Part shown: piece by piece, positions 33,285 through 41,577 of the stretch
How positions within the stretch are numbered: position 1 is the first letter of the stretch
How the letters are laid out: each line of letters begins with the position of its first letter
Source of the DNA: an uncultured Bacteroidales bacterium
GTDB taxonomy: Bacteria; Bacteroidota; Bacteroidia; Bacteroidales; Bacteroidaceae
Assembly (NCBI GenBank): GCA_902787555.1
Contig: CADAGO010000004.1
Location: 112,680 to 176,679, forward strand
Length of the DNA: 64,000 nucleotides
Direction: 5' to 3'
The notes under the pieces: generated by a model
What the model saw: the letters and a program-made list of their open reading frames with translations, nothing else
What the model was told of the DNA's origin: nothing
Databases searched by the model: none
Made by a program: the position numbers and the translations under genes

Positions 33285-34511
33285 ATGGAAAAGCTGATTC
33301 AAAAAGTCGTTGTCATAGGTCATGGATATGCATCACGATTGGGTGTCATTCGCTCTGTCGCGCAGATAGGGTGTGAAATAACGGTCATTGTAATGACTGG
33401 GCTGAATAGGGATGGGAAGACACTGAACACCAAGACACCAATTGACTGCTATAGCAGGTATGTTAGTAATGTGCATTATTGCCATGCTAAAGACGCAAAG
33501 GGGCTAATCCAACTTCTGTTGGAAAAGTGTATTGATTATCAGCAGAAAGTTGTCATCATCCCTGACAGTGACTTATCAGCTGCTTTTGTTGATCAGTATC
33601 AGGAGCAGTTGGCAGATTTCTTCCTATTTCCTCATATCCATCATGAACCTGGTGCTGTTGTTAAATGGATGGACAAAGCAAAGCAAAAAGAGCTTGCAAA
33701 GAAAATAGGTTTGAACGTCGCTAAAGCATGTGTGGTAGAAATCAAGAATAGGCAATATTCAATTCCATCGTCCGTTAGTTATCCTTGTTATGTGAAACCT
33801 ATGGTGACCATTACAGGAGATAAGTGTTTGCTGAGAAAATGCGAGAACGAAAAAGAGCTAAATGCAGTCTTATATGAAGCCAGTGACATGGCTGATATGC
33901 AATTATTGATTGAAGACTTCAAAACAATTGACGCAGAGTATGCTGTAGTAGGCTTTTCAGATGGCCGGAATGTAGTTATTCCTGGTATTATTCAGATGTT
34001 GATTGTATCTGAAAGTCGCCCGGGAATAACTTTGAAAGGAAAAGTGTTGTCTTTATCGGGCTTTGAAGAGGTTGTGTCTAAATTTAAAAGATTTATTCTC
34101 AATATAGGATATGTTGGTCTTTTTGATTTTGATTTCTATAAGAGTGATGAAAAGATCTTTTTTTGCGAATTGAATCTTCGGTTTGGAGGAAGTGGTTATT
34201 CGATGACAAAGATGGGAGTGAACCTGCCTGCGATGTTGGTCTTTGCTTTGACAAATAAAAATCTTGATGATTTCCCTACAGAAATACATCAAGAATGTGT
34301 ATTCCTAAATGAACGTTTATGCGTAGAGGATTGGTATAGTGGTTTCATTTCAACAAAAAAATTCATAGCATTGCTCAATTCGCATTGTCATACTTTTATT
34401 AAAGATTTGAATGATACAAGACCGATGGAGGTTTTGAATCACGAAATCAGAATAAAACAGATAAAAAAAGCAGTTAAAGGTTTTCTACATCCGTTTGTTA
34501 GAAATAGATAG
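33285..34511 (+). CDS. ATP-grasp carboxylate-amine ligase-like protein (paralogue 3)
   Basis: 408 aa from the ATG at 33285, which lies after the preceding stop; a TTG at 33264 is in frame but inside that gene. Conserved words: VVVIGHGYASRLGVIRSV, PIDCYSRYVSNVHYC, YPCYVKPMVTITGDKCLL, LLIEDFKTIDAEYAVVGFS, GLFDFDFYKSDEKIFFCELN, LRFGGSGYSMTKMGVNLP. The usual glycine loop is altered (TGDKCLL versus GGKSGL/GGKGGM in the others), which may change nucleotide binding. It ends the ATP-grasp/CapA-like region. Confidence 0.82.
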   Translation: MEKLIQKVVVIGHGYASRLGVIRSVAQIGCEITVIVMTGLNRDGKTLNTKTPIDCYSRYVSNVHYCHAKDAKGLIQLLLEKCIDYQQKVVIIPDSDLSAAFVDQYQEQLADFFLFPHIHHEPGAVVKWMDKAKQKELAKKIGLNVAKACVVEIKNRQYSIPSSVSYPCYVKPMVTITGDKCLLRKCENEKELNAVLYEASDMADMQLLIEDFKTIDAEYAVVGFSDGRNVVIPGIIQMLIVSESRPGITLKGKVLSLSGFEEVVSKFKRFILNIGYVGLFDFDFYKSDEKIFFCELNLRFGGSGYSMTKMGVNLPAMLVFALTNKNLDDFPTEIHQECVFLNERLCVEDWYSGFISTKKFIALLNSHCHTFIKDLNDTRPMEVLNHEIRIKQIKKAVKGFLHPFVRNR

Positions 34512-34568
34512 GAAGTAGATTTCTACTAAAGAGCAAACTTTGAAATCATAAAGGAAACATTAATGTGA

Positions 34569-35246
34569 ATGAAAAAAACAATTATTATTAAGGGAAAGCC
34601 TTTTTATTATGATGCAATTCATTTGACACGAGAATCGGCTCCAATTCTCACATTTGAGCAAGCAAAAGACATATTGTTCACAACAAAAGATTTATTGGAA
34701 GAGCGGGGCGTAAGAGTGGCTCTCATCTATGGAACTTTATTGGGTGCCGTTCGTGACAAATCATTTATCTCCCATGATTTTGATGTTGATGTATACACGT
34801 CTCAGATAGAAGAACTGACAAATGCAATCCCTTATTTATATGAGCATGGCCTAAAGATATGTCGTTTTCATCGCAATAGGCTTTATTCTTTTGAAAAAGA
34901 TGGCATATATATTGATATTTATCTAAAGTCGAAAGCTCCTTTTCCGTTTAATATCTGGTGTTGTTCGTTAAATGGTCATATCATGCCTGCTAAGTTTTTG
35001 GCAGAAACGGAATATATAAGCTTTTTAGGAAAAGAATTCCTGATTCCTAAAAATCCAGAAAGATTACTTGAGTTTTTTTATGGCAAGACATGGACAATTC
35101 CGATTAAAGGCGATACGGGTAGGTGTGATATAAAACTCGTTGTCTGGTATCAGAAATTTAAGAGATTTATACAAAAAGTTATAGGTTGGTATAAATGGCG
35201 TCATTACGTGAAAAGAAAATATAAAACAGAGTATGCGGAGTGTTGA
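34569..35246 (+). CDS. LicD-family phosphotransferase-like protein (first)
   Basis: 225 aa, cytosolic. The nucleotidyltransferase-fold signature LIYGTLLGAVRDKSFI followed by SHDFDVDVY (metal-binding Asp pair) marks the LicD family, whose known members transfer phosphocholine or phosphoglycerol-type groups from CDP-alcohols to glycans. A CDP-forming enzyme of the TagD family is encoded at 11390, supporting a phospho-decoration step. The C-terminus is strongly basic. It overlaps the next gene by 14 bp. Confidence 0.85.
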   Translation: MKKTIIIKGKPFYYDAIHLTRESAPILTFEQAKDILFTTKDLLEERGVRVALIYGTLLGAVRDKSFISHDFDVDVYTSQIEELTNAIPYLYEHGLKICRFHRNRLYSFEKDGIYIDIYLKSKAPFPFNIWCCSLNGHIMPAKFLAETEYISFLGKEFLIPKNPERLLEFFYGKTWTIPIKGDTGRCDIKLVVWYQKFKRFIQKVIGWYKWRHYVKRKYKTEYAEC

Positions 35247-36501
35247 TATAAAACGTATCAGTTTAATAGACTATTTTCTTGTCTTGTTATTGCTATTCAT
35301 GTCAGGAAATATAGCCTATAGCCATTACGTGTCAAAGTGGAGCTATGTCATTTTTGCCTTTTTGATGATAGTAGCCTATCTAAGTTACCCTAAACGTTTA
35401 AACAGAAAAATCGGCTATCATCATGTGAGAAGGCTGTTTTTTTATATTCTATGTTTAGTTATTCTGTTTGTATGTCAAACAGTTGTGTTAGGTTGGAATA
35501 CGTTCCCTGGAATCGTTAATTTCTTAAGTAAGGTAATAATTGGGGGTGGAGTGGTATTATATTTAAGAGAGAGATTCAAATATGTGCTGTTTAATATTAT
35601 GTACTATATTTCAATAGTATGTCTTGTTTTTTGGTGTATTCAGTTGTTTACAGGCCCTAACATGGGTTTATTGCCAGCAGGACACGAATATCAGACAGCT
35701 ATTTTTTTCCATACCAGATTGCGAGAAAATTTTAGAAATTGTGGTTTTTTCTGGGAGCCAGGAGCTTATGGAGGATATTTGGTCTTATTGTTGTTACTCT
35801 TCTATAATGATTTGGCTTATTTGTACAAGCGCTATCGAATGAAATGTATAGTGCTCGTAATTGCTCTTATATCCACAATGAGTACTACTGCTTATATCGT
35901 GTTTGGCTTGACGATGATCTGGTATTTTTCTTTTAAAATGAAGAATAATATGAAATTTATTCTATTACCATTAAGTATTGTTATTGCATTGTGGGCTTAT
36001 TATTCTTTTGATTTTCTGTCTTCAAAGATTGATAGGCAAACTATACAATCAATGTCAATGGACGGAGAGTATTCTTCAAATAGGTTGGGGTCACTACTTT
36101 TTGATTTACATTATATCAAGAAACACCCAATGGTTGGTAATGGTTTGCACGAAAGAACCAGGTATGCTGACCATATGGATGTTTATGTGATGATATCATC
36201 GGGAGAAGTGGCTAATACAGGAAATGGATTCAGTGAGTCAATAGTTAAATTTGGTTTCCTGTTTTGGGGCATTTTTATCTATTTCTTATTCACAGGCAAT
36301 AAAAAAGTACAAAAATCTGATTTGATTTCATTTGTTATACTTTTCTGTGTGCTGTTAAATGGTGAAATGTTTTTTAATTACCCATTGGCATTATCTATTC
36401 CTATGATGAGATTAGCAAAGAAGAAAAAACGAATCAGTTTAAGGACGATACTATTAGCAGCTAAAGAAAATGCATATTGCTGTTCTAATAACAGTTTTTA
36501 A
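35233..36501 (+). CDS. Wzy-like O-antigen/capsule polymerase-type membrane protein
   Basis: 422 aa with about ten hydrophobic segments (for example LIDYFLVLLLLFMSGNIAY, YVIFAFLMIVAYL, FFYILCLVILFVC). A large periplasmic loop contains FFWEPGAYGGYL and later GNGLHERTRY and NTGNGFSESIVKFG, features common in Wzy/WaaL-type proteins. It would polymerise repeat units in the periplasm. That sits oddly with an ABC exporter, and no Wzx was found. Ligase activity is the alternative. The 3' end overlaps the next GT2 gene by 32 bp. Confidence 0.8.
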   Translation: MRSVDIKRISLIDYFLVLLLLFMSGNIAYSHYVSKWSYVIFAFLMIVAYLSYPKRLNRKIGYHHVRRLFFYILCLVILFVCQTVVLGWNTFPGIVNFLSKVIIGGGVVLYLRERFKYVLFNIMYYISIVCLVFWCIQLFTGPNMGLLPAGHEYQTAIFFHTRLRENFRNCGFFWEPGAYGGYLVLLLLLFYNDLAYLYKRYRMKCIVLVIALISTMSTTAYIVFGLTMIWYFSFKMKNNMKFILLPLSIVIALWAYYSFDFLSSKIDRQTIQSMSMDGEYSSNRLGSLLFDLHYIKKHPMVGNGLHERTRYADHMDVYVMISSGEVANTGNGFSESIVKFGFLFWGIFIYFLFTGNKKVQKSDLISFVILFCVLLNGEMFFNYPLALSIPMMRLAKKKKRISLRTILLAAKENAYCCSNNSF

Positions 36502-37324
36502 TCGAAAAGCAAAAACACTTCAGTGCTTGTCTGATATTTTTCTTCAAGAAGGTATTGAAGAATTTGTAGTAGATGTCTTTGTAGTGGATGGTGGCTCTAC
36601 TGATGGAACACCAATTGCCATTAGTGAACAGTTTCCCAATGTCCATGTGTGTGTGTCAGAGGGGCTTTTTTGGGCAGGCGGAATGAGAAAAGCATGGAGT
36701 GAGGCTATGACGTTTGCGCAGGATTATGATTTCTTTTGGTTGCTAAATGATGATACCCATCTTTATAGGTATGCTTTGCGAGAAGCAATGAACGCTCACC
36801 TTTATGCCCACAAAGTATATGGTAAAGGTGGGTTGTATATAGGTAGCACGATTAGCCCTACTCAACATATTTTTAGTTACGGCTGTAGAAAGTTAATCAA
36901 ACGTGGGTACTCTAAGGCTATAAAGCTAATTCCAAATGGAGATTTTCAATATGGGGAGTTGGCAAATGCCAATATCATGATGGTTAGTCGTGAGGTATAT
37001 GATACAATAGGGGGGCTTTGTACATATTGTACGCATGGAATAGCAGATTATGATTATAGTTTGCGGGCTACTAATGAGGGTTTCCCATGCCTTGCTACAC
37101 CAAATTATTGTGGAGAATGTGAAGATGACCATGGCCATAATTGGAAATCTGCAGATACACCATTCGCAGAGCGCGTAAGATATTTGTATAGTCCAAAGGG
37201 GTTGGCATATAAGGAATACATGCAATATATAAAGGAATTTTTCCCTAAAGAGGTTTTCGTATACCAAATAAAACTTTGGACAAAGACTTTGTTCCCTATA
37301 TTGTGGGATAGGATAAAAAAATAG
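36470..37324 (+). CDS. Family 2 glycosyltransferase (rhamnosyltransferase-like)
   Basis: 284 aa. IAVLITVFNRKAKTLQCL, VVDGGSTDGTP and FFWLLNDDTHLY give a complete GT-A donor site, and the GGMRKAWSEAM and CTHGIADYDYSLRA stretches match the GT2 subgroup that includes rhamnosyltransferases. Specificity is not certain. Starts within the 3' end of the Wzy-like gene. Confidence 0.87.
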   Translation: MHIAVLITVFNRKAKTLQCLSDIFLQEGIEEFVVDVFVVDGGSTDGTPIAISEQFPNVHVCVSEGLFWAGGMRKAWSEAMTFAQDYDFFWLLNDDTHLYRYALREAMNAHLYAHKVYGKGGLYIGSTISPTQHIFSYGCRKLIKRGYSKAIKLIPNGDFQYGELANANIMMVSREVYDTIGGLCTYCTHGIADYDYSLRATNEGFPCLATPNYCGECEDDHGHNWKSADTPFAERVRYLYSPKGLAYKEYMQYIKEFFPKEVFVYQIKLWTKTLFPILWDRIKK

Positions 37325-37337
37325 ATAGCTTTCTATA

Positions 37338-38465
37338 TTGAAGTATACAGTTTGTGTTATGCCAAATCTCTTTTTTAGAACCAATATTGCACCTTATAGA
37401 ATTGATACATATAACGCTTTTCATAAAAAACTAAAATGTGAGATGTTCTTTTATTGGAATGTTGAGCATTCTCAGAAAATGAATATGAGGGCTTTGGAAC
37501 GATTGTGTCATTTCTATCCGCAGATATTGAATGGGTTTGAAATAAAGATAGGAAAGAAACGACGTAAGATTTGCACAGAGGTATGGAAGATTATTAAAGC
37601 AAACGATCCTTCTTTTATTATAGTTCCAGAGTTCCAAATTTTGACCTTGCAAGTTTTGTTGTATAGGTTTCTGCATCGAAGTAACTTTATGATTGTTTCT
37701 ATGTGTGATGATAGCTACGATATGGTAGTCAACAACAATGACTTTTCAATTATCCATAAGATAGCTAGAAAAATTGTAACGCCTTTGCTTGATGATTTGT
37801 TATTGGTGGATTCTCGGGTGGTGGGTTGGTATCAAAAACATTACCATAAAGGAATATGGCTGCCAATTATAAGAGACGAAAAAAGTGAGGAAAAGAAATA
37901 TAAAAGGCTACTTCCTTTGAGTAATAGATTATACAATCAATATGGATTGAAAGGGAGAAAAGTTGTGTTGTTTGTGGGAAGGTTGGTTGCATTAAAAAAC
38001 TTAGAGGTACTTATTCATGCATTTGAAAGAATCAAGGAAGATAATACGACTCTTGTTGTTGTTGGTGATGGTACTGAGGGTAATAAACTTAAAAAACTAA
38101 GTTCTATAATTCATAAAGATGTGATTTTTACGGGGCACTTGGAAGGTGACAATTTGTATGCATGGTACAACATAGGTGATGTGTTATGTCTCCCAAGTTA
38201 TCAGGAAGCCTATGGAGCTGTTGTCAATGAAGCTTTATTGGCGGGTTGTAGAGTTGTTGTTTCAGAAAAAGCAGGTTCGGCATGTATCGTAGAAGAACAA
38301 AATGGAGAGATCGTTAATCCTTTCAAGATGGATGAAATAGCATCTGCTTTAGATAGACAACTTCAAAAGTGCCTTGCAAGACAAGAAATTACCTTTAGGC
38401 CACATCTTATGGGAATGGAGTTTGACAAAATAATGGAGCATGTTAGAAAAACATTAATGGCGTAG
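37338..38465 (+). CDS. Family 4 glycosyltransferase
   Basis: 375 aa, probably from the TTG at 37338, because the first strand KYTVCVMPNLF and the APYRIDTYNAF element are expected in GT4 and would be cut by starting at the ATG at 37359. The C-terminal Rossmann domain has VVLFVGRLVALKNLEVLI, VVVGDGTEGNKL and the sugar-nucleotide site LPSYQEAYGAVVNEALLAG (the E-x7-E pattern). A retaining transferase with unknown donor. Confidence 0.88.
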   Translation: MKYTVCVMPNLFFRTNIAPYRIDTYNAFHKKLKCEMFFYWNVEHSQKMNMRALERLCHFYPQILNGFEIKIGKKRRKICTEVWKIIKANDPSFIIVPEFQILTLQVLLYRFLHRSNFMIVSMCDDSYDMVVNNNDFSIIHKIARKIVTPLLDDLLLVDSRVVGWYQKHYHKGIWLPIIRDEKSEEKKYKRLLPLSNRLYNQYGLKGRKVVLFVGRLVALKNLEVLIHAFERIKEDNTTLVVVGDGTEGNKLKKLSSIIHKDVIFTGHLEGDNLYAWYNIGDVLCLPSYQEAYGAVVNEALLAGCRVVVSEKAGSACIVEEQNGEIVNPFKMDEIASALDRQLQKCLARQEITFRPHLMGMEFDKIMEHVRKTLMA

Positions 38466-38512
38466 GTCACATCTGAATTCATAATAGTATTATTTCAAAA
38501 CTGCACTAAATC

Positions 38513-39229
38513 GTGAGAAAAATTCAAACGCAACGAGGAGTATTGACATATAAACCTCATTTTATTTATCCTGGTATTAAAAGAATCGACAAGACAATAG
38601 CTTTGGATAATCTCAAATGTGTTTTGGAAATATTAAATAGAAACCAAGTCCGGGTATCGCCAGCAGATGGGACTCTTTTGGGAATTATAAGAGACGAGGA
38701 TTTGATTGATTGGGATGAAGATATTGATCTGAACATTCTCGAGGAAGATATCGAGGCATTTAAATTCTCATTATGGGACATGATTAATGCAGGATTTGAG
38801 TTGCTGAGATGTGAACGATGTGGCCATCTCTACTCTATTGGAAGAAATAATGAATATATAGATTTCTATATATTAGAGAGAGTTTCCCCTGAAGTTAGGA
38901 CAAACATGGGTACAGATTTCGTTTTAGACAAGCATGTAACGAATCTAATGAATAGGTCATTTAAGAATATGACAATACAGATTCCTATAGAGTATAAACA
39001 ATATCTGGAACTTATGTATGGTAGTTGGCAGACACCTATTCAATATGCGAATTTTAAATTGAACAAGTTTCAAATATTTATGAAGAAGTTCTGGGTATGG
39101 TTAAAAGAACTTCCCCCTTATTCTATTCGCCTTAAACTATTAAAACTTCACCATAAGAAGCATCTTCATAAGTTTCTAAAAAGATGTGAAGAGTATAATG
39201 TGGAATTAAAGTATCCTATCAATTATTGA
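38513..39229 (+). CDS. LicD-family phosphotransferase-like protein (second)
   Basis: 238 aa from a GTG at 38513. The signature SPADGTLLGIIRDEDLIDWD followed by EDIDLNI is the LicD active-site pattern, here more canonical (DWDEDID) than in the first copy. Two LicD-like genes plus one cytidylyltransferase suggest two phospho-transfer positions, or one active and one specialised copy. The 3' end abuts the WecG-type gene. Confidence 0.86.
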   Translation: MRKIQTQRGVLTYKPHFIYPGIKRIDKTIALDNLKCVLEILNRNQVRVSPADGTLLGIIRDEDLIDWDEDIDLNILEEDIEAFKFSLWDMINAGFELLRCERCGHLYSIGRNNEYIDFYILERVSPEVRTNMGTDFVLDKHVTNLMNRSFKNMTIQIPIEYKQYLELMYGSWQTPIQYANFKLNKFQIFMKKFWVWLKELPPYSIRLKLLKLHHKKHLHKFLKRCEEYNVELKYPINY

Positions 39230-39231
39230 AT

Positions 39232-39966
39232 ATGCTGAGGCTGCGCGATCTGAGTATTGTAGAATCACGGGATGCCCTAAAAGTGATTCCTGATGGGAAG
39301 GTGCTGATTAATACTATCAATGCTCATTCTTACAATATAGCTCAGAAAGATGGAGCGTTTGCTGAGGCTCTTATGAACGGAGGTTTCCTGATTCCCGATG
39401 GAGCAAGTATCGTGAAGGCATGCCGATGGCTGAAGGCAAAAAGTCAGCCGGTTGAGCGAATTGCAGGATGGGATTTGTTCGCTTTTGAGATGCAAAAGCT
39501 CAATGACAATTCTAAGAAGGAAGATGTAGTACGACGGGTGATGTTCATGGGGAGTTCGGAGAAGGTATTGAAGATGATTCGGGAGCGAGCCGTTATAGAT
39601 TATCCAAACTTAGAGGTGGTAACATATTCGCCTCCTTATAAGGTTTTGTTTTCGGAGGAGGATAATGCGAAAACCATTGAAGCAATCAATAGTGCTAGAC
39701 CAAACTTGCTGTGGATAGGGATGACGGCTCCGAAACAGGAAAAATGGGTATACGAGCATTGGGAGGAACTGGATATCCAATGTCATGTGGGAACTATAGG
39801 GGCTGTGTTCGACTTTTATGCAGGGACAATGCATAGAGCGCCAATTTGGTGGCAGAAACATAGTCTGGAGTGGTTTTATCGACTATTGAAAGAACCAAAG
39901 AGAATGTGGAGAAGATATCTCATTGGAAATCCACTTTTCCTATGGTATGTCTGGCATGAGAGTTGA
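39232..39966 (+). CDS. WecG/TagA/CpsF family glycosyltransferase (GT26)
   Basis: About 244 aa from the ATG at 39232 (a TTG two codons upstream is in frame). Family words: INTINAHSYNIAQKD, GGFLIPDGASIVKACRWL, VMFMGSSEKVLKMI, LLWIGMTAPKQEKWVYEH, GTIGAVFDFYAGTMHRAP. GT26 enzymes add the second sugar (for example ManNAc or ManNAcA) to the lipid-linked first sugar. It stands next to the initiating transferase, consistent with acting early in repeat-unit assembly. Confidence 0.92.
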   Translation: MLRLRDLSIVESRDALKVIPDGKVLINTINAHSYNIAQKDGAFAEALMNGGFLIPDGASIVKACRWLKAKSQPVERIAGWDLFAFEMQKLNDNSKKEDVVRRVMFMGSSEKVLKMIRERAVIDYPNLEVVTYSPPYKVLFSEEDNAKTIEAINSARPNLLWIGMTAPKQEKWVYEHWEELDIQCHVGTIGAVFDFYAGTMHRAPIWWQKHSLEWFYRLLKEPKRMWRRYLIGNPLFLWYVWHES

Positions 39967-39999
39967 TTACTGGTTGTTTGTTATACAAAGATAAGATGT

Positions 40000-41406
40000 A
40001 TGATTAGAAGTCGTAATAATCGAACAAATACATTGATAATGTGGGCAGTGATAGCTGGTGATTTCGTGCTGCTGAATATTGTGTTGTTCTGTTTCTCCTT
40101 GGAGTTCATGAAGGTGGAGGATTGGACTTGGGAGAATAAACGTTTGTTCCTTTTCATATGTAATGTAGCCCTGTTAGTGAGTGAAGGGTATTTCCATACA
40201 ATCATTCATCAGCGTTTAGTGTCTGCTGGTGATATTTTGAGAAGACTTGTTTACCTGACCTTGACACAAGTTGTTATTGCTTACCTATTCATGAGACATA
40301 TAATGTATTGGACTGGTTCGGGATGGTTGCTTGTAATTATTGGAGTGTTGTTCTTCTTTGTACTTGTTGTGGCCAGATTGTTGGAGAGGAATGCCTTGAA
40401 ACACTTCAGGAGTAACGGACGCAACTCCAGAACGGTGACTTTGGTTGGTTCTGACAGCGAGCTGAGCAGACTCTATGAGCAGCTATTGAAAAATCCAACG
40501 ACTGGTTACAGAGTGCAAGGTTATTATGCCGACGAGAATCAAAAGAACATGGGAATACCTTGGTTGGGAACAATAAAGAGTATGGTGGATGACGTAAAAC
40601 GAGGTAAGGACGTGAAATTTGGTGACGAGTTGTATGTATGTCTTTCACGACACGACCGTGACACAATCAAACTTTTGTCCCAGCATTGTGATAGTCAAGT
40701 GACGAGGTTCTTTTATTTGCCCGTATCGGTAGAAACCATCCCGTTGAACTTGACTAGGGAGTATATCAATGACATTGAGGTATTCACTACGCATGAGAGT
40801 CCGTTACAAGTCTTGCCGAATCGAATTGTAAAACGATTGTTTGACATTATAGTATCAATCATAGGATTGGCACTGACGGGACTATTGTTTCCTTTCGTGT
40901 TCGTTATGATAAAATTACAAAGCCCTGGTCCTGTGTTCTTCTGTCAACATCGTACAGGATTGGATGGAAAAAACTTTATGTGCTATAAATTTCGTTCGAT
41001 GCATGTGAACAAAAATGCAGATTTGATTCAGGCAAAGAGGAATGACCCAAGAAAGTTCCCTTTTGGAAACTTTATGCGTAAAATGAATATTGATGAACTG
41101 CCGCAATTTTGGAATGTTCTAAGAGGAGATATGAGTGTAGTGGGACCAAGACCGCATATGCTGTCGCATACAGATACCTACTCACGTCAGATAGGTGAAT
41201 ATATGGTGCGTCTTTTTGTGAGACCAGGTATAACAGGTTACGCTCAAGTGACGGGTTATCGTGGTGAAACGAAGGAGCTGTGGCAGATGGAGGAACGTGT
41301 AAGACGTGACATTTGGTACATTGAACATTGGAGCATCTGGCTTGACATCCGTATCATTTGGATGACATTCAAAACCTTCTTTGTTCATGACAAGAATGCG
41401 TATTAG
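40000..41406 (+). CDS. Initiating undecaprenyl-phosphate sugar phosphotransferase (WbaP/WcaJ family)
   Basis: 468 aa. Four N-terminal transmembrane helices, a CoA-binding-like middle domain (TVTLVGSDSELSRLYEQLL) and a fifth hydrophobic segment before the catalytic C-terminal domain: FFCQHRTGLDGKNFMCYKFR, SMHVNK, MRKMNIDELPQFWNVLRGD, MSVVGPRPHML and VRPGITGYAQVTGYRG. It transfers a hexose-1-phosphate from a UDP-sugar to undecaprenyl phosphate and starts the repeat unit at the inner membrane. Last gene of the locus; the truncated repeat at 41411 follows right after the stop. Confidence 0.95.
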   Translation: MIRSRNNRTNTLIMWAVIAGDFVLLNIVLFCFSLEFMKVEDWTWENKRLFLFICNVALLVSEGYFHTIIHQRLVSAGDILRRLVYLTLTQVVIAYLFMRHIMYWTGSGWLLVIIGVLFFFVLVVARLLERNALKHFRSNGRNSRTVTLVGSDSELSRLYEQLLKNPTTGYRVQGYYADENQKNMGIPWLGTIKSMVDDVKRGKDVKFGDELYVCLSRHDRDTIKLLSQHCDSQVTRFFYLPVSVETIPLNLTREYINDIEVFTTHESPLQVLPNRIVKRLFDIIVSIIGLALTGLLFPFVFVMIKLQSPGPVFFCQHRTGLDGKNFMCYKFRSMHVNKNADLIQAKRNDPRKFPFGNFMRKMNIDELPQFWNVLRGDMSVVGPRPHMLSHTDTYSRQIGEYMVRLFVRPGITGYAQVTGYRGETKELWQMEERVRRDIWYIEHWSIWLDIRIIWMTFKTFFVHDKNAY

Positions 41407-41410
41407 ATAA

Positions 41411-41537
41411 CCCCAAATCGGTTATTAGACTGTTATGTACTAACAAACTTTCTTTTTGTCATCTGTTTCACCGCTTTTCAGTTACAATGGAACCCCATTG
41501 CGCCTTCAAAGCGTCAAAATATCTGCTCAAAAATTTA
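41411..41537 (-). mobile_element. Truncated inverted copy of the MITE-like element
   Basis: The reverse complement matches 1131-1270 nearly base for base, except that the 18-bp internal duplication is present once and one end carries an extra C. The other terminal inverted repeat is missing: similarity stops at 41537. It lies between the convergent capsule and carbonic anhydrase genes. No terminator is obvious in the 170-bp gap. Confidence 0.75.
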
Positions 41538-41577
41538 GGAACAAAATAGTAGTCCTGCTCTCATTTTATTGTTAATA

